64,000 nucleotides of DNA from Neopestalotiopsis rosae (Eukaryota > Ascomycota > Sordariomycetes > Amphisphaeriales > Sporocadaceae). A model generated the notes under the pieces. It did not search any database and had not been told where the DNA came from. It saw only the letters and a program-made list of their open reading frames with translations. Where the stretch lies: contig JALGAS010000003.1 in assembly GCA_023078685.1 (NCBI GenBank), forward strand, positions 5,580,001 to 5,644,000, given 5' to 3'. The translations under genes and the position numbers were made by a program. This document shows, piece by piece, positions 53,226-64,000 of the stretch (position 1 is its first letter; every line of letters starts with the position of its first letter).

Positions 53226-56200
53226 ATGGGACCAGTCGACAGTGATGTCAAGCAAGAGGACGGAACCGAGAAGGGGAGTTTGATTTTCACCACCCGCAGC
53301 CGTATTCGTCGACGACACGATGCAGTCCGTGCCAGGGTGGATGCAAAGGTGTTGGATTGGTACAAGACATACGTGATTGAAGGAATCCTCCGACAGAAAC
53401 CACTCAAGCCCTCGAAAGACGGGCGCCATGTGCCATTACGGATCGGAGCCGACGCGCCGCTGGTCGACGAGCGTCGCGATGGTCACTTCATCTCAAATAC
53501 GATCCGGACCTCTCGGTATAATGTCTACGATTTCCTTCCCAAGCAGCTGCTATTTCAATTCACGAGATTGGCGAACTTTTACTTTCTGTGTGTGGGAATA
53601 CCTCAAACCATCCCTGGCCTGAGTACCACAGGCAGTTACACGACGATTCTTCCATTGCTCTTCTTTGTGGCTTTGACTGTATTCAAGGAAGGTTACGACG
53701 ACTACAAGAGGCACAGACTGGACACGATTGAGAATGCCAATATCACGACCGTGTTGGGTACACCACGCCCACCAGCAACATTACGTCCGGCATCGCGGAA
53801 GTGGAACACCTGGCGGCGCAGCGCGCGCACAGCGGCAAATGACAAACCCGAAGCAGTGGAGCAGGAGGGAGAAGATCAGTTCAACGAATTTCAAGACGAC
53901 AATCTTCAATGGAACAAGGTGCACTGGCGAGATATCAAAGTAGGAGACGTTGTGAAGCTTTGCCGAGATGATGAAGTGCCGGCTGATCTCGTGCTCCTGA
54001 GATCTACCGGAGAAAATGGGATTGCTTACGTGGACACTATGGCGCTCGATGGAGAAACAAATCTAAAGAGCAAGGAGTCGCTTCCTGCATTTAAGGACTG
54101 CAATTCCGTCCAGGCGTTACACAGCCTTGATGCCGAGTTTGTGCTGGAAGACCCGAATCCCGATCTATACCGATTTGATGGCCGAGTCACCGTTGAGGGG
54201 AAAACACTCCCCTTGACCCTCAACGACGTTGTTTACCGAGGAAGCACTATTCGAAACACAAAATGTGTGCTGGGACTTGTCATAAACACTGGCGAGGAAT
54301 GCAAGATCCGGATGAATGCTAATCAGCACCCAAAAGCCAAGAAGCCGGCCATTGAAAAGATCACAAACAAGATTGTCATTACGTTGGCTTTTTATGTGAT
54401 TGTCCTCTCCGTGGGATGCTCCATGGGTTATATCATCTGGAAAAGGACGACGGAAGCCAACTCGTGGTATTTGCAGGATGCCACTGTGGCGTTCAAGGAG
54501 ATCATCATCGGCTTTGCGATTCAATTTAACAACGTGATACCCCTTGCCTTGTATGTCAGTCTGGAGATTGTCAAGCTAGGACAAATGTTGATGCTCAACG
54601 GCGATATCGAAATGTACGACGAAGCCACGGACACACCCGCCAGGTGTAACACCAACACCATCCTGGAAAACCTGGGCCAGATCAGTTATATCTTTTCGGA
54701 CAAGACTGGGACACTAACGGAAAATGTCATGAAATTTCGCAAACTGAGTATTGCTGGTACATCATGGCTGCATGAGATGGACCTCCAACCACGTCCTGAT
54801 ATTTCCAAGGATGCCGAGACTCAAATGAGTACAGCTATGCCAGCTTCGAGAAAGTCCCGAGAGGTTACGCGACTGATTCCCGAGGAAGAGGAAGATGAAC
54901 ACCCACCCTTGGCTTCACCAGTCACAATCACTGTTACGTCACCGATTCACACAACCGTCACCAATGTCTCCTCGCAGCAAGGTCGAAGGTCTTCTTCACA
55001 ATGGAGATCGACTGGCCGCCCAGATCGCGAGCAACCTGACGTCACCACATACGATCTTTTGGACTTTATAAGATCAAGACCATCAGCTCCATTTGCCAGG
55101 AAGGCGCGAGATTACATTTTATGCATGGCATTGTGCCATACCTGCCTTCCCGAGCTAAGAGATGGAGAAATGGACTTTCAAGCATCCTCTCCAGATGAAT
55201 TGGCGCTTGTGAGAGCTGCCCAAGAACTGGGCTACTTGGTGATACATCGATCCTCACAGACGGTCTCCCTAAGAATTTCCTTGGAAGACGGCGACGAGCG
55301 AACAGAGGTGTACGAGATCCTCGATGTCATTGAATTCAGCAGCAAGCGCAAGCGCATGTCGATCATTGTCAGGTACCCAGACGGCCGTATTTGTCTAATT
55401 TGCAAGGGAGCAGATTCCATGATCCTTCCGCGTCTCAAGCTGGCCAATCTTGCGCTGCAAAAAGTCAACGAGGTTCGCAAAAGTGCTGACTTGGAACATG
55501 AGATGCTTCGTCGAAGTGAGCAGTTAGAACCACGCAACAGCTTCGGCGGTCGTCCCAGCTTGACACTCTCTCGGAAAAGTATTGGAGGTCAGCCTCGAGC
55601 TGAATCTTCCAGAAAGCGGCCGGCGATTGAACGCAGCAGATCAGTCGAGGGTTGGAAGATTCGCCGTTCAGAAGATAAACCAAGGCCCTCACTCGGTGTT
55701 CGTACAGTGTCCTTTGATATCACCAAGACCCTGCCGCTGCCGAGCCCTCTGGCACCACCGTCGCTCGCCGACGACAGATTTGATTTCCTCGACGATCCTT
55801 CCATCAACGACGATTCTGCAGTCTTTACCAAATGTTTCAAGCACTTGGACGAGTTTGCAACCGAGGGTCTTCGTACCCTCCTCTTTGCCAGAAAATTCAT
55901 CCAGAACAAGGAGTACCAGGGTTGGAAAAAGATTTACAATGATGCCACAACCAGCCTCGTCAACCGCCAAGAAATGATTGAATCTGCTGGTGAAATGATT
56001 GAGCAATCATTGGATCTGGTAGGTGCGACGGCCATTGAAGACAAATTGCAGGTCGGAGTTCCCGAGACAATTGAAAAGCTGCGCCGCGCCAATGTCAAAA
56101 TTTGGATGTTGACTGGCGATAAACGGGAAACAGCCATCAACATTGCCCACTCTGCTCGCATTTGTCGTCCCGGCTCTGATATTTTCATCCTTGATTCTAC

Positions 56201-57564
56201 AAAGGGTGACCTCGAATCACAAATTCTTGGAATCGTCGAAGATCTTCAGGCGGGCTGTCTACACAGTGTTGTCGTGATTGATGGGCATACCTTGGGGGTT
56301 GTGGAACAGTCGCCAACTCTCAAGGCTTTATTCTATACCTTGATCCCCACCATCGACTCGGTGATTTGCTGCCGCGCTTCACCATCACAAAAGGCTTCCA
56401 TCGTGAAAGGAATCCGCAGCCGCCTTCCAGATGCTTTGACCCTTGCAATTGGCGATGGTGCCAATGATTTAGCCATGATATCCGCAGCTCACGTCGGCGT
56501 GGGAATCTCGGGCAAAGAGGGTCTCCAAGCCGCCCGAGTCGCCGACTATGCTATTGCTCAATTCCGTTTCCTACAGCGACTACTCCTAGTCCACGGCAGG
56601 TGGAATTATGTACGCACCGCCAAATTCGTCCTGGCCACGTTTTGGAAGGAAATGTTCTTCTACTTGCCCACTGCATTGTATCAACGATACAATGGATACA
56701 CTGGCACATCTTTGTACGAAAGTGCAAGTTTGACTGTATTCAACACTCTTTTTACTTCCCTTGCTGTCATTATCCCTGGTATCTGGGAACAGGATCTCAG
56801 CGCGGAGACCTTGCTCGCAGTGCCCGAACTATACGTCTATGGCCAGCGCAACATGGGTCTCAATGTTAAAAAATACCTAATCTGGATGATTGCTGCTGCC
56901 TCAGAGGGCGTAGGCGTTTGGTTTATTGTTTGGGCAGGCTACGGAGGCTTCCTCGGCATGGTTGGAGATAACAATCTCTACCCCTTGGGAGAGCTTGCCT
57001 TCTCCATTGGAGTGTTGTGGATTAACTACAAACTCTTGTAAGTCGTTCACAAACCACAATATCCTCTTAAACTAATAGCAATGTAGCATGCTCGAGACGC
57101 ACCACAAGTCGGCAATTGTTCTTGGTGGTTTTGCCATCACCATCATAGGCTGGTGGCTATGGAACATCATTCTGTCTGCGGTGTATAACCCCGGCGTCAA
57201 CACCTATGCAGTACGCAATGGTTTTCTGAAAACCTTTGGCGGCGATGCGCTATGGTGGTTTACCCTCATTATTACAATGGCCATTTTGATATGCTTTGAG
57301 CTTGGCTTCAAGGCTATCAAGCGGAATCTCATCGTCGGCGGGCTATGGCAATGGCCTCCGTGGAAGAAGAGAGCCTTGAGCGACTCTGCCGAGGAGTGGC
57401 ATCTGGAGCTGTGGCAAGAGCTCGAACAAGATCCTCTTATCCGGGCACGGCTAAAACAAGGAGAATCCAACGATTGTGTCATAATGGAGGAAGAGGTGGA
57501 AGATGTCGTGGAAATCCCAACCTCGACGGGAACGGACGATATTGAGATGAGGAAAATTTCCTGA
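53226..57564 (+). CDS. P4-type ATPase, aminophospholipid flippase (Dnf3-like)
   Basis: Two exons (53226-57037, 57087-57564) encode about 1429 residues. The N-terminal signature is NTIRTSRYNVYDFLPKQLLF and helix 1-2 region LANFYFLCVGIPQTIPGLSTTGSY. The actuator motif is ALDGETNLKS and the phosphorylation motif SDKTGTLTEN (Asp492). TGDKRETAINIAHSA and GDGANDLAMI complete the P domain, and six C-terminal helices follow. Long Ser/Pro-rich insertions lie around residues 525-600 and 770-850. The pattern with IPGLSTTG and YDDYKRHRLDT is closest, by eye, to yeast Dnf3. It would move phospholipids to the cytosolic leaflet of Golgi, endosomal or plasma membranes. All catalytic motifs are intact. Confidence 0.93.
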
Positions 57565-59153
57565 TTCTTGACTATAGACAACATCTGCGTATCTTGAAAG
57601 CGCGCATTTTTGGTCGGCGTTTGTTATACCCGTTCATTGGCTCTGCTATTAACCTAGAATTGCGGGAACATTGAGGGGGGCATTGATTTCAATCCGTTAG
57701 GGATACCCACATGCTAAGCAAGAGCTTTTTCTTAATATGATCTGTATATATGGAAGCGACGTGTAATACATCTTCAGACCATTCTTTGTTACAAATCGAG
57801 TCCCAATCATGATATCTAGAACAAAGAAATTCCCCTCAGAACTTGACATGTTAGTCCCTCACGCAAAGCATCAGACACATGATCGTCAATTTCGCAATGA
57901 GGACGCTTCAGATGAAGACGATGGAACAAACGAGGCCGGGTCGCATGCGGAAAGTGTAGTGGCCGAGCTCGAGGAGCACAGATAAGCTGAGCATTGACAT
58001 AGACAGTAGGTTCGACATCAGGCAGAAGGCACATATACACAGATCATACATATACGTGGCTGTGGAAGCAAGATCTGAATGCATTCGGGCAGCTCAACCG
58101 GCATTCGCAAGGTGTATCAAGCGACTCAATTCCACGCCAAACAGCATCTCCGGGCAATGACATTGAGTCGTGATTCTACACATTGACTGGGTCCACTTGC
58201 TATGTTGTATATACATTTACAGCAGGAGAGAGGATAACGTATGGTCGTATAGCACTTGCGAAATCAGGAAACAGTAGCAAAAATGGCAGTTGCAAACGAG
58301 AAGCTCAAATGCTAATAAATCTATCAACTCTTTAAGCTTAGAACAATACAATGAAAAGCAATGATTGACGGCTGCACTACTCCATGTGCTATGAATCCTC
58401 AAGTCCACGTGCCGTGTTGCCGCACGTACGCTAGCACGGGGTAATTCCCGGGGTTAAGGGGCTGAGAGGGAGCCGAGGGTAGCGCTGTTCAATGTTCTGT
58501 CAGTGTTCCGTCCCAGGGGGCCACTCCAAGTTCTTAAGGTCTTTCAAGCGCCAACCCCAAAAAGGCCAGGCCATATCTCATCATTAATTGATCTCCCTAA
58601 AAGGGCTGAGCTCGCTATCTTTTTAGGCAGTCCGTGCCTCTACGCGGCGCCAAGTGGTTCCCTTACGAGTCCCTCCTTGGCCTTTCCTTTGGGGGAGAGT
58701 CTGGGACTGGGACTGGGACTGGGACTGGGGACTGGGACCCATCAATCACGGAGACGCAATCGGGTTTCATCAGCTGCTTCGCCTCTTCTTCTCTTTCCAT
58801 CGTATCCTTCCTTAGCCCAGGGTTGTGACATCCATTCTCCTAGTCCATTCTTTATTATTTTCAAGTGTCAATTCTGTTGTTGGTGATTGTTGGCCAAGAC
58901 CATTGCGGATTGCCGACGATTCACTCTCTCATTGTACCCATCTGCCTACATCACCTTGGTAACAGGTACCTTGAATACCTAGCTGTTGACTTTACACATG
59001 TCGCACCTCTCTCTCTCCTAATTCCTTTGTAATCAAGCCAACTGTTCCACCCGTGTCTGGCTTCGTCCAACCCTTGCTTCAGCGAATCGAGCACATTTCC
59101 CGGTCAATCACTACATCGCTCCCAATGTGGCACCATACTGAGCAGCCGTAATC
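57565..59153. other. 1.6-kb intergenic region upstream of the Vps70-like gene
   Basis: No supported gene. It contains the hexanucleotide array at 58701-58738 and a CT-rich 5' leader (CTCTCTCTCTCC near 59010) before the next ATG. Confidence 0.4.
58701..58738. repeat. TGGGAC hexanucleotide tandem repeat
   Basis: About six copies of TGGGAC, the fifth with an extra G (TGGGGAC). The array is G-rich on the plus strand with regularly spaced GGG runs and lies about 420-450 bases upstream of the Vps70-like start codon. Confidence 0.85.
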
Positions 59154-61924
59154 ATGCCCTCCGAAAAGTCCGAATACATTCCGGCGCCGCCGATACCTTC
59201 GTACGACGAAGCAGTCCAGGGCTCTTCATCTCGAAATGACTGGGGACCGCCGCCCCGGTCGCCCATCGACGACAGGCCAGAGTCCGAGCGGGAAGCGCAG
59301 TCGCTGTTGACAACATCGCGGAATCCCGCATCAGAGCGGAGGACACCTGCTGGCTACCGTCCGCCACACGTCGAGGACGCCGACGAAGATTCCGAGTGGA
59401 GCCTCGACAGCGATGACGACGACGACCCGGAAAATGCGCAGGTACGGCGCGAGATGCAAGAGCTAGAGGTCGAGGACCCCTTGAATGGATCGAGCTCTCG
59501 GCCCAACTCGCTGTGGCGAAAGCGCATCGCCGCCCTCTCGCTGCCGAAATGGAGATGGCGCATGCCACGGCTGACCGTGCGGCTCCCGCGTGCAAGCGAC
59601 AATGCCAACGCCGCGCCAGCGGATAGCGAAAGAGGCACTTCAGAGACTCCTGCCAGGTCTTGGTGGCACAGCAACATCAACCTAAACAGCACGGCAGCGC
59701 TGCTACTCGTAGGCAGGCTGCTCGCGCTGTTCTTGGTGCTGGGCTTCTTATACCTTGTTTTTGTGAGTGACTTGTTCACGAGCATGTCACAGCGAATTGG
59801 CGGCCAAGTCTTCGACCCAGAAAGTGTCCGACACCATATACAAAACAGCATGGACCCTCGCCGCATGCGAGAGACCTTGAAACACGTCACAAAATATGCC
59901 CACATTGCAGGTACAGAGGGTGACTATGCCCTGGCCGAGGATGTGCGGAATTCCTTCCTGAGAAGTGGCTTGGAAGATGTAACGGTCGATGAATACTATG
60001 TCTATCTCAACTACCCCAAGGAGGATGGGCGGGCGATCGAGCTCATGTCGGAAGATGGTTCGAAAGCTATATGGCATGCAGGACTCCAGGATGGACCATA
60101 CTCTCCGCAGAATGTCATCGGCAAGCCAACCTTGACCTTCCACGGCCACTCCAAATCCGGCGATGTAAGAGGCCCACTGATATATGCCAATTATGGAAGC
60201 CGAGAGGATTTCAAACGTCTCCAAGACAGCGGTATTGACACCAAAGGCGCCATTGCTCTCGTACGCTACTATGGAACCCAAGGTGATCGAGCTCTCAAGG
60301 TCAAGGCAGCCGAACTGGCTGGCTTTGCAGGTTGCATCATTTACAGCGACCCTGCCGATGACGGATTCCTTCTCGGAAAACCTGCACCTGCGGGTTGGTT
60401 TATGCCTCGCGAAGGAGTGCAACGTGGCGCCGTGAGCTTGATGAGTTGGGTGGTGGGTGATGTACTAACTCCAGGCTGGGCAAGTAAAAAGGGTCAGCCC
60501 AGAGAGAAGACAACGCAGACCAAGGGTCTTGTACAGATTCCCAGCTTACCGATCAGCTGGGGAGATGCCCAGAGACTATTACAAGCAATCGAAGGATTTG
60601 GTGAGCCGCTACCAGAGGAGTGGCAAGGTGGCGTTCCCGACGTGAAGAGCTGGTGGAGTGGCAACTCCTCTTCACCTATTGTTCGGCTGAAGAATGAGCA
60701 AGACGAAATCGAGCAACAGCCCATCTGGAACATCTACGGAAAGATTGTTGGAATCGAGCAAAAGGAAAAATCCATCATTATCGGCAACCACCGGGATGCT
60801 TGGAACTGGGGCGCGACCGATCCGGGATCAGGAACTGCAGTCATGCTGGAGGTTGCCCGCGTCTTTGGTGATCTTGTTGCTCGAGGCTGGCGACCCGCCC
60901 GAACCATTGAGTTCATGAGCTGGGACGCTGAAGAGTACAATCTTATTGGCAGCACCGAGTTCGTGGAGAACAACCTTGAATACCTTCGAAAGAACGCCTT
61001 CGCATACATCAATATCGACACGGCCATCAGTGGCACAGAATTCCACGCAGCCGCATCTCCCGTCTTCAACAAGCTCTTGTACAGCGTCTTAGAGCGTGTA
61101 TACGATCCACTCGAAAATGCGACGCTCAAGACACTTTGGGAGGCTCGTAACGGCGACCTTGAAGGTTTAGGGGCAGGAAGCGACTATGTTGCCTTTCAGG
61201 ACATGGCCGGAACGAGCTCTATCGATATCAATTTCCAGGGCTCAAGGTTTCCATACCATTCAAACTACGACAACTTTGACTGGATGTCCCAAGTTGCTGA
61301 CCCAGATTTTGTGTATCATGGTCTTCTGGGACAGGTTTTGGGTCTTTTGATTGTCGAACTCGCAGAACGGCCCATTCTGCCATTTGACCTTCACCACTAT
61401 GCACTCTCCCTAGGTCGTTACCTGGGCGATCTTTGGAAATGGTGCGAAAGCAACGGAGCCAACCGAGATGACAAGTCTAAGCTTGACTTCACTGCACTCA
61501 CGGACGCTGTCAAGGAAATCGAAGAAGCCGTCGCCAAATTTGGCATTTGGGAAGTGGAATGGCAACAAGCAGTCGTCAGTGCCAATGGCTGGGAACCCAG
61601 TGGACTTGGCCGAAGAAGATGCGAGTACAACTCGAGAATGGCATTGTTCGAGACTGGGCTCCTGGACACCGAATTCGGCGGAGGCGTGAGTAGCCCTTGA
61701 TACCATCTGCGAGGCCCCCTTTTATTAACATCCCGTCCTAGATCCCAAACAGAACACAGTTTGTTCATACCGTTTTCGGTCCACAGCTGTGGTCTGGTTA
61801 CGATGAAGCATTCTTCCCTGCTATTCGGGACGCTGTTGACGTCCGTGACTTTGAATTGGCTCGGTCGCTTGTCAACAAGACTGCTACCATTTTCTCCGCA
61901 GCCGCCGAAGCCTTGAATGCCTAA
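59154..61924 (+). CDS. M28-family membrane peptidase-like protein (glutamate carboxypeptidase II / Vps70-like)
   Basis: Two exons (59154-61685, 61742-61924) give about 904 residues. The cytosolic N-terminus is long and acidic, with a run of five Asp residues near residue 90, followed by a single transmembrane helix at about 181-204. The PA domain lies in the mid-region and the M28 zinc site follows. All expected ligands are present: His546 (NHRDAW), Asp556, catalytic Glu593 and Glu594 (DAEEYNL), Asp622 (NIDTA) and His702 (YHSNYDNFDW). A transferrin-receptor-like dimerisation helical domain closes the protein (FGPQLWSGYDEAFFPAIRDA). It is a type II membrane protein of the vacuolar/endosomal pathway in yeast homologues; intact ligands suggest peptidase activity. 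Confidence 0.92.
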
Positions 61925-62647
61925 GAGCTTTTTTTCCGTCTTACTCGGGCTGTCCATAGCTCGCCGTTGTTTGTCTTTTCTTGGTTAAATTTCCCCCCTT
62001 CCGAAAGGTCTTTTTTGGAATTTGCATCGCTTGGCGTTGGTGGTCAGCTGGGCGAAAGCTGAAACTGATTTTATTTTTATCTTTTAACCCTGGTAACATT
62101 TTTACATATTTTGAAAGTCGCGGTGTGCTTTGCGTCCGAGTTGTGGTCAGCGGGTAAAAAAAGCGTCTCTTGTAGAAACTCGGCGACGATATATTACCAT
62201 TTTGACGTTTTGTCGTCATGTACAATTTCTGATCTCCTGACTTGTCCCTAAAATCATTGTTGCATGCATGTGTCATCCTGACATGGTGACTGACGACAAC
62301 ACGGTTCTTTCAAGCACTCTCAGAATGGGCGAATGCGAGACGGGACAGATCTGGCTGAACCCCATCATACATGGAGTGCAGAAGTACTCTCACGGGAAAC
62401 CTTTATCAGTCTGGCGAGTTGTTATTCGAGAGTTCTTTCCAGTATTATGTACATATCGGCCTCCAGTTGCTATAAAATTAGACCGCTGTATTGAGAACTA
62501 ATCATCAATTGTTCGCCTTGATGGTGCTCTAACTGCACCTTTTTTCATTCCTCATCAGGTAGGGAAGTTGCCCGTTATGACAAACGCACGAAAGTTCCCA
62601 TCGATTTCGGCTTCTCCAGCGCTCAATGTCCTCATGGTTCTTCTTGC
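61925..62647. other. Convergent intergenic region
   Basis: Between the 3' ends of the Vps70-like gene (+) and VPS35 (-). T-rich stretches after 61924 fit a 3' untranslated region. No gene was supported. Confidence 0.4.
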
Positions 62648-64000
62648 TTATTTCTGCGGGTATAACACAACGCCCTCCCATCCCCTACTAGCAATGTTGT
62701 CTAGCGTCTGCTTAAAGTGCTTCCTGCTACTCTCTACGCTGGCCGTGTCTTGCTGGTTTGTGCTCAGATTCGAGTGGATGAGTTCAATAAGACCATTGAG
62801 ATATTTCGTGGTGACCTGTATTCATCAGTTAGATAAACGTTCTTCGTGACGGTGGATGAAATGTGACTGCGACTTACCGACTCGTTTTGCTGTTCAAAGT
62901 AGTATGCGTAACGGTCCAGGATCTCTACAAAGAGCTCAATCGAAGCAGCTTGCTCCATGCAGCTATCGGCCACACGTAGGGCTCTTTGCAGACACTCCAA
63001 CACTCGCTTTCCATCGCGGTAAAGTCCCTCCTCTGACTCCTCCGTGGCTGCGATGGGCGTGGCCCACCAAAGATGGCTAGCAAGGTAGACGGCTCGGCAC
63101 TGATCAGGCTTGCGCAACAGCTTGCTTCCATGGAGGGCACACTTGGTGATGAGAGTGTCGTAGTTCTCGCGGCCAAAGTTTCTCGTTTGGTGGAGGGCGC
63201 TGGCAACCACACAAACTGCCTGGAACTGAGCCTTGGAGTCGCTAATGGCTTCCTCATATACGGTGAAAGCTTGTGCAAAGAACTCATAGGCAACCTCTTC
63301 AAATCCAACAATATCAGCAGTCTGTCCACAAGCGGTGAACAGTCTCAATGCCAACTCGGCTGTTCCTGATCCGTTTACGCGAGCATACAATGCTGATATA
63401 GCGGAATGCATAAACTTGAAGAGAGCAGATGACTGCGTCTCCCAGTTGTCTTCATAGTGCTCGCGAGCCTTGAACTTTCTGGCCAGCTTCATGCCAGCAG
63501 TGATGATTGGTGGTGTGGTTGTACGGATCCGGTCCCCACCTTCAGCATACGACTTGCGCACCATTTGCAGCAGCTTAAACTGGGTATCGTTGTTGTCGCT
63601 TTGCACCAGGTGAACAAGTCGTGCAAGCCAGCCCTGCTCCTCGATAGTTTCATCAGTTTCCACGACTCGTCGTTGCGGGCCACCAGGGTAGCCAGCGGGC
63701 GGCTGGGAACCCTCCTTGACGAGGACTTTGAGGATCTCGAGGACATTTTCTAGTTGAGCTGGAGTAGAGATCAAGGTGTGATCCCGGAGCAGCGTCCTTG
63801 CAACCTCGCCGGCTACTGCCCTGCGTGTAGGGTAGGTTTGGGACTGGAACAATGGCACATATGTTGGCAGCGACAATGCTGTAAAGATGGAAACATATCT
63901 CTTGAGAGGTGCCTGCAATAGGGCCAGTAAGCTTTGCTGTGCAGGTGGCGAGTGTAAATCAGCGCTGTTTTGATGCTCTCGGACCTTGCGGTTTGCATAG
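62648..64000 (-). CDS. vps35: Retromer subunit VPS35, C-terminal part (runs off the window)
   Basis: Minus-strand exons 64000-62878 and 62815-62648; the 5' part lies beyond 64000. About 430 residues are visible, matching the C-terminal alpha-solenoid of Vps35: LLALLQAPLKRYVSIFTALSLP, EVARTLLRD, ARLVHLVQSDN, LFTACGQTADIVGFEEVAYEFFAQAFTVYEE, then KPDQCRAVYLASHLWW and DRYAYYFEQQNESV. The last exon ends RGWEGVVLYPQK. The protein is the cargo-selective core of retromer, which returns receptors from endosomes to the Golgi. The intron (62816-62877) is canonical, with GTAAGT donor. Confidence 0.93.

Noticed and set aside
54787..55820. Ser/Pro-rich stretches in the P4-ATPase as unspliced introns
   Set aside because: The frame stays open with coding-like composition and fungal P4-ATPases commonly carry such insertions; no good splice pairs were seen.
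1..64000. CRISPR arrays, tRNA/rRNA genes, transposons or LTR elements
   Set aside because: No regularly spaced repeats, cloverleaf-like segments, transposase or reverse-transcriptase motifs were seen in any frame.

Overview
The window looks like a filamentous ascomycete chromosome, most likely Sordariomycetes (the class is an inference from gene content). Genes are broken by many 50-115 nt introns with GT/AG ends and CTAAC-like branch points. There are three Zn2Cys6 regulators, a fungal-style bimodular NRPS, fungal MFS/POT carriers, and vacuolar/endosomal genes of fungal type. I found no tRNA, rRNA, CRISPR, transposase or LTR. Splice sites were read by eye from consensus signals and frame continuity.

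Region 1 (about 0.4-18.8 kb) is a peptide natural-product cluster. It holds an O-methyltransferase, a pterin-4a-carbinolamine dehydratase-like gene, a Zn2Cys6/fungal-specific transcription factor, a POT-family peptide transporter, a single-exon 2237-residue NRPS (A-T-C-A-T-C), and a divergently transcribed 486-residue protein of unknown family. The NRPS ends in a condensation-like domain and lacks a thioesterase, as in fungal diketopiperazine synthetases. The predicted product is a cyclised dipeptide that may be O-methylated and moved by the POT carrier.

Region 2 (about 20.5-39.5 kb) is a second oxidative cluster with no PKS, NRPS or terpene backbone gene. It has a Zn2Cys6 regulator (possibly missing a segment), an FAD monooxygenase, an MFS sugar-type carrier with an in-frame stop, an aldehyde dehydrogenase, another Zn2Cys6 regulator with an aberrant zinc-cluster spacing, a cytochrome P450, a PhyH-type Fe(II)/2-oxoglutarate oxygenase, a drug-efflux-type MFS carrier and a small cupin. 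A shared 10-bp sequence (ATTACTCCGA) upstream of several of these genes, including a perfect 13-bp inverted repeat before the monooxygenase, suggests a common regulator. Catabolism or detoxification of an aromatic compound is the simplest reading, but this is inference.

Region 3 (about 40-48 kb) has a secreted Thr/Ser-rich protein with two related Cys-rich modules, an alpha/beta hydrolase, a divergent pair (allantoate-permease-type MFS carrier and TauD-like dioxygenase) and one uncharacterised gene.

Region 4 (about 48.5 kb to the end) is conserved core genome: a VPS9-domain/CUE Rab5-type exchange factor, a Dnf3-like P4-ATPase flippase, a glutamate-carboxypeptidase-II/Vps70-like M28 membrane protein, and the C-terminal part of retromer VPS35 running off the window. 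The window therefore seems to cross from accessory cluster-rich DNA into core DNA.
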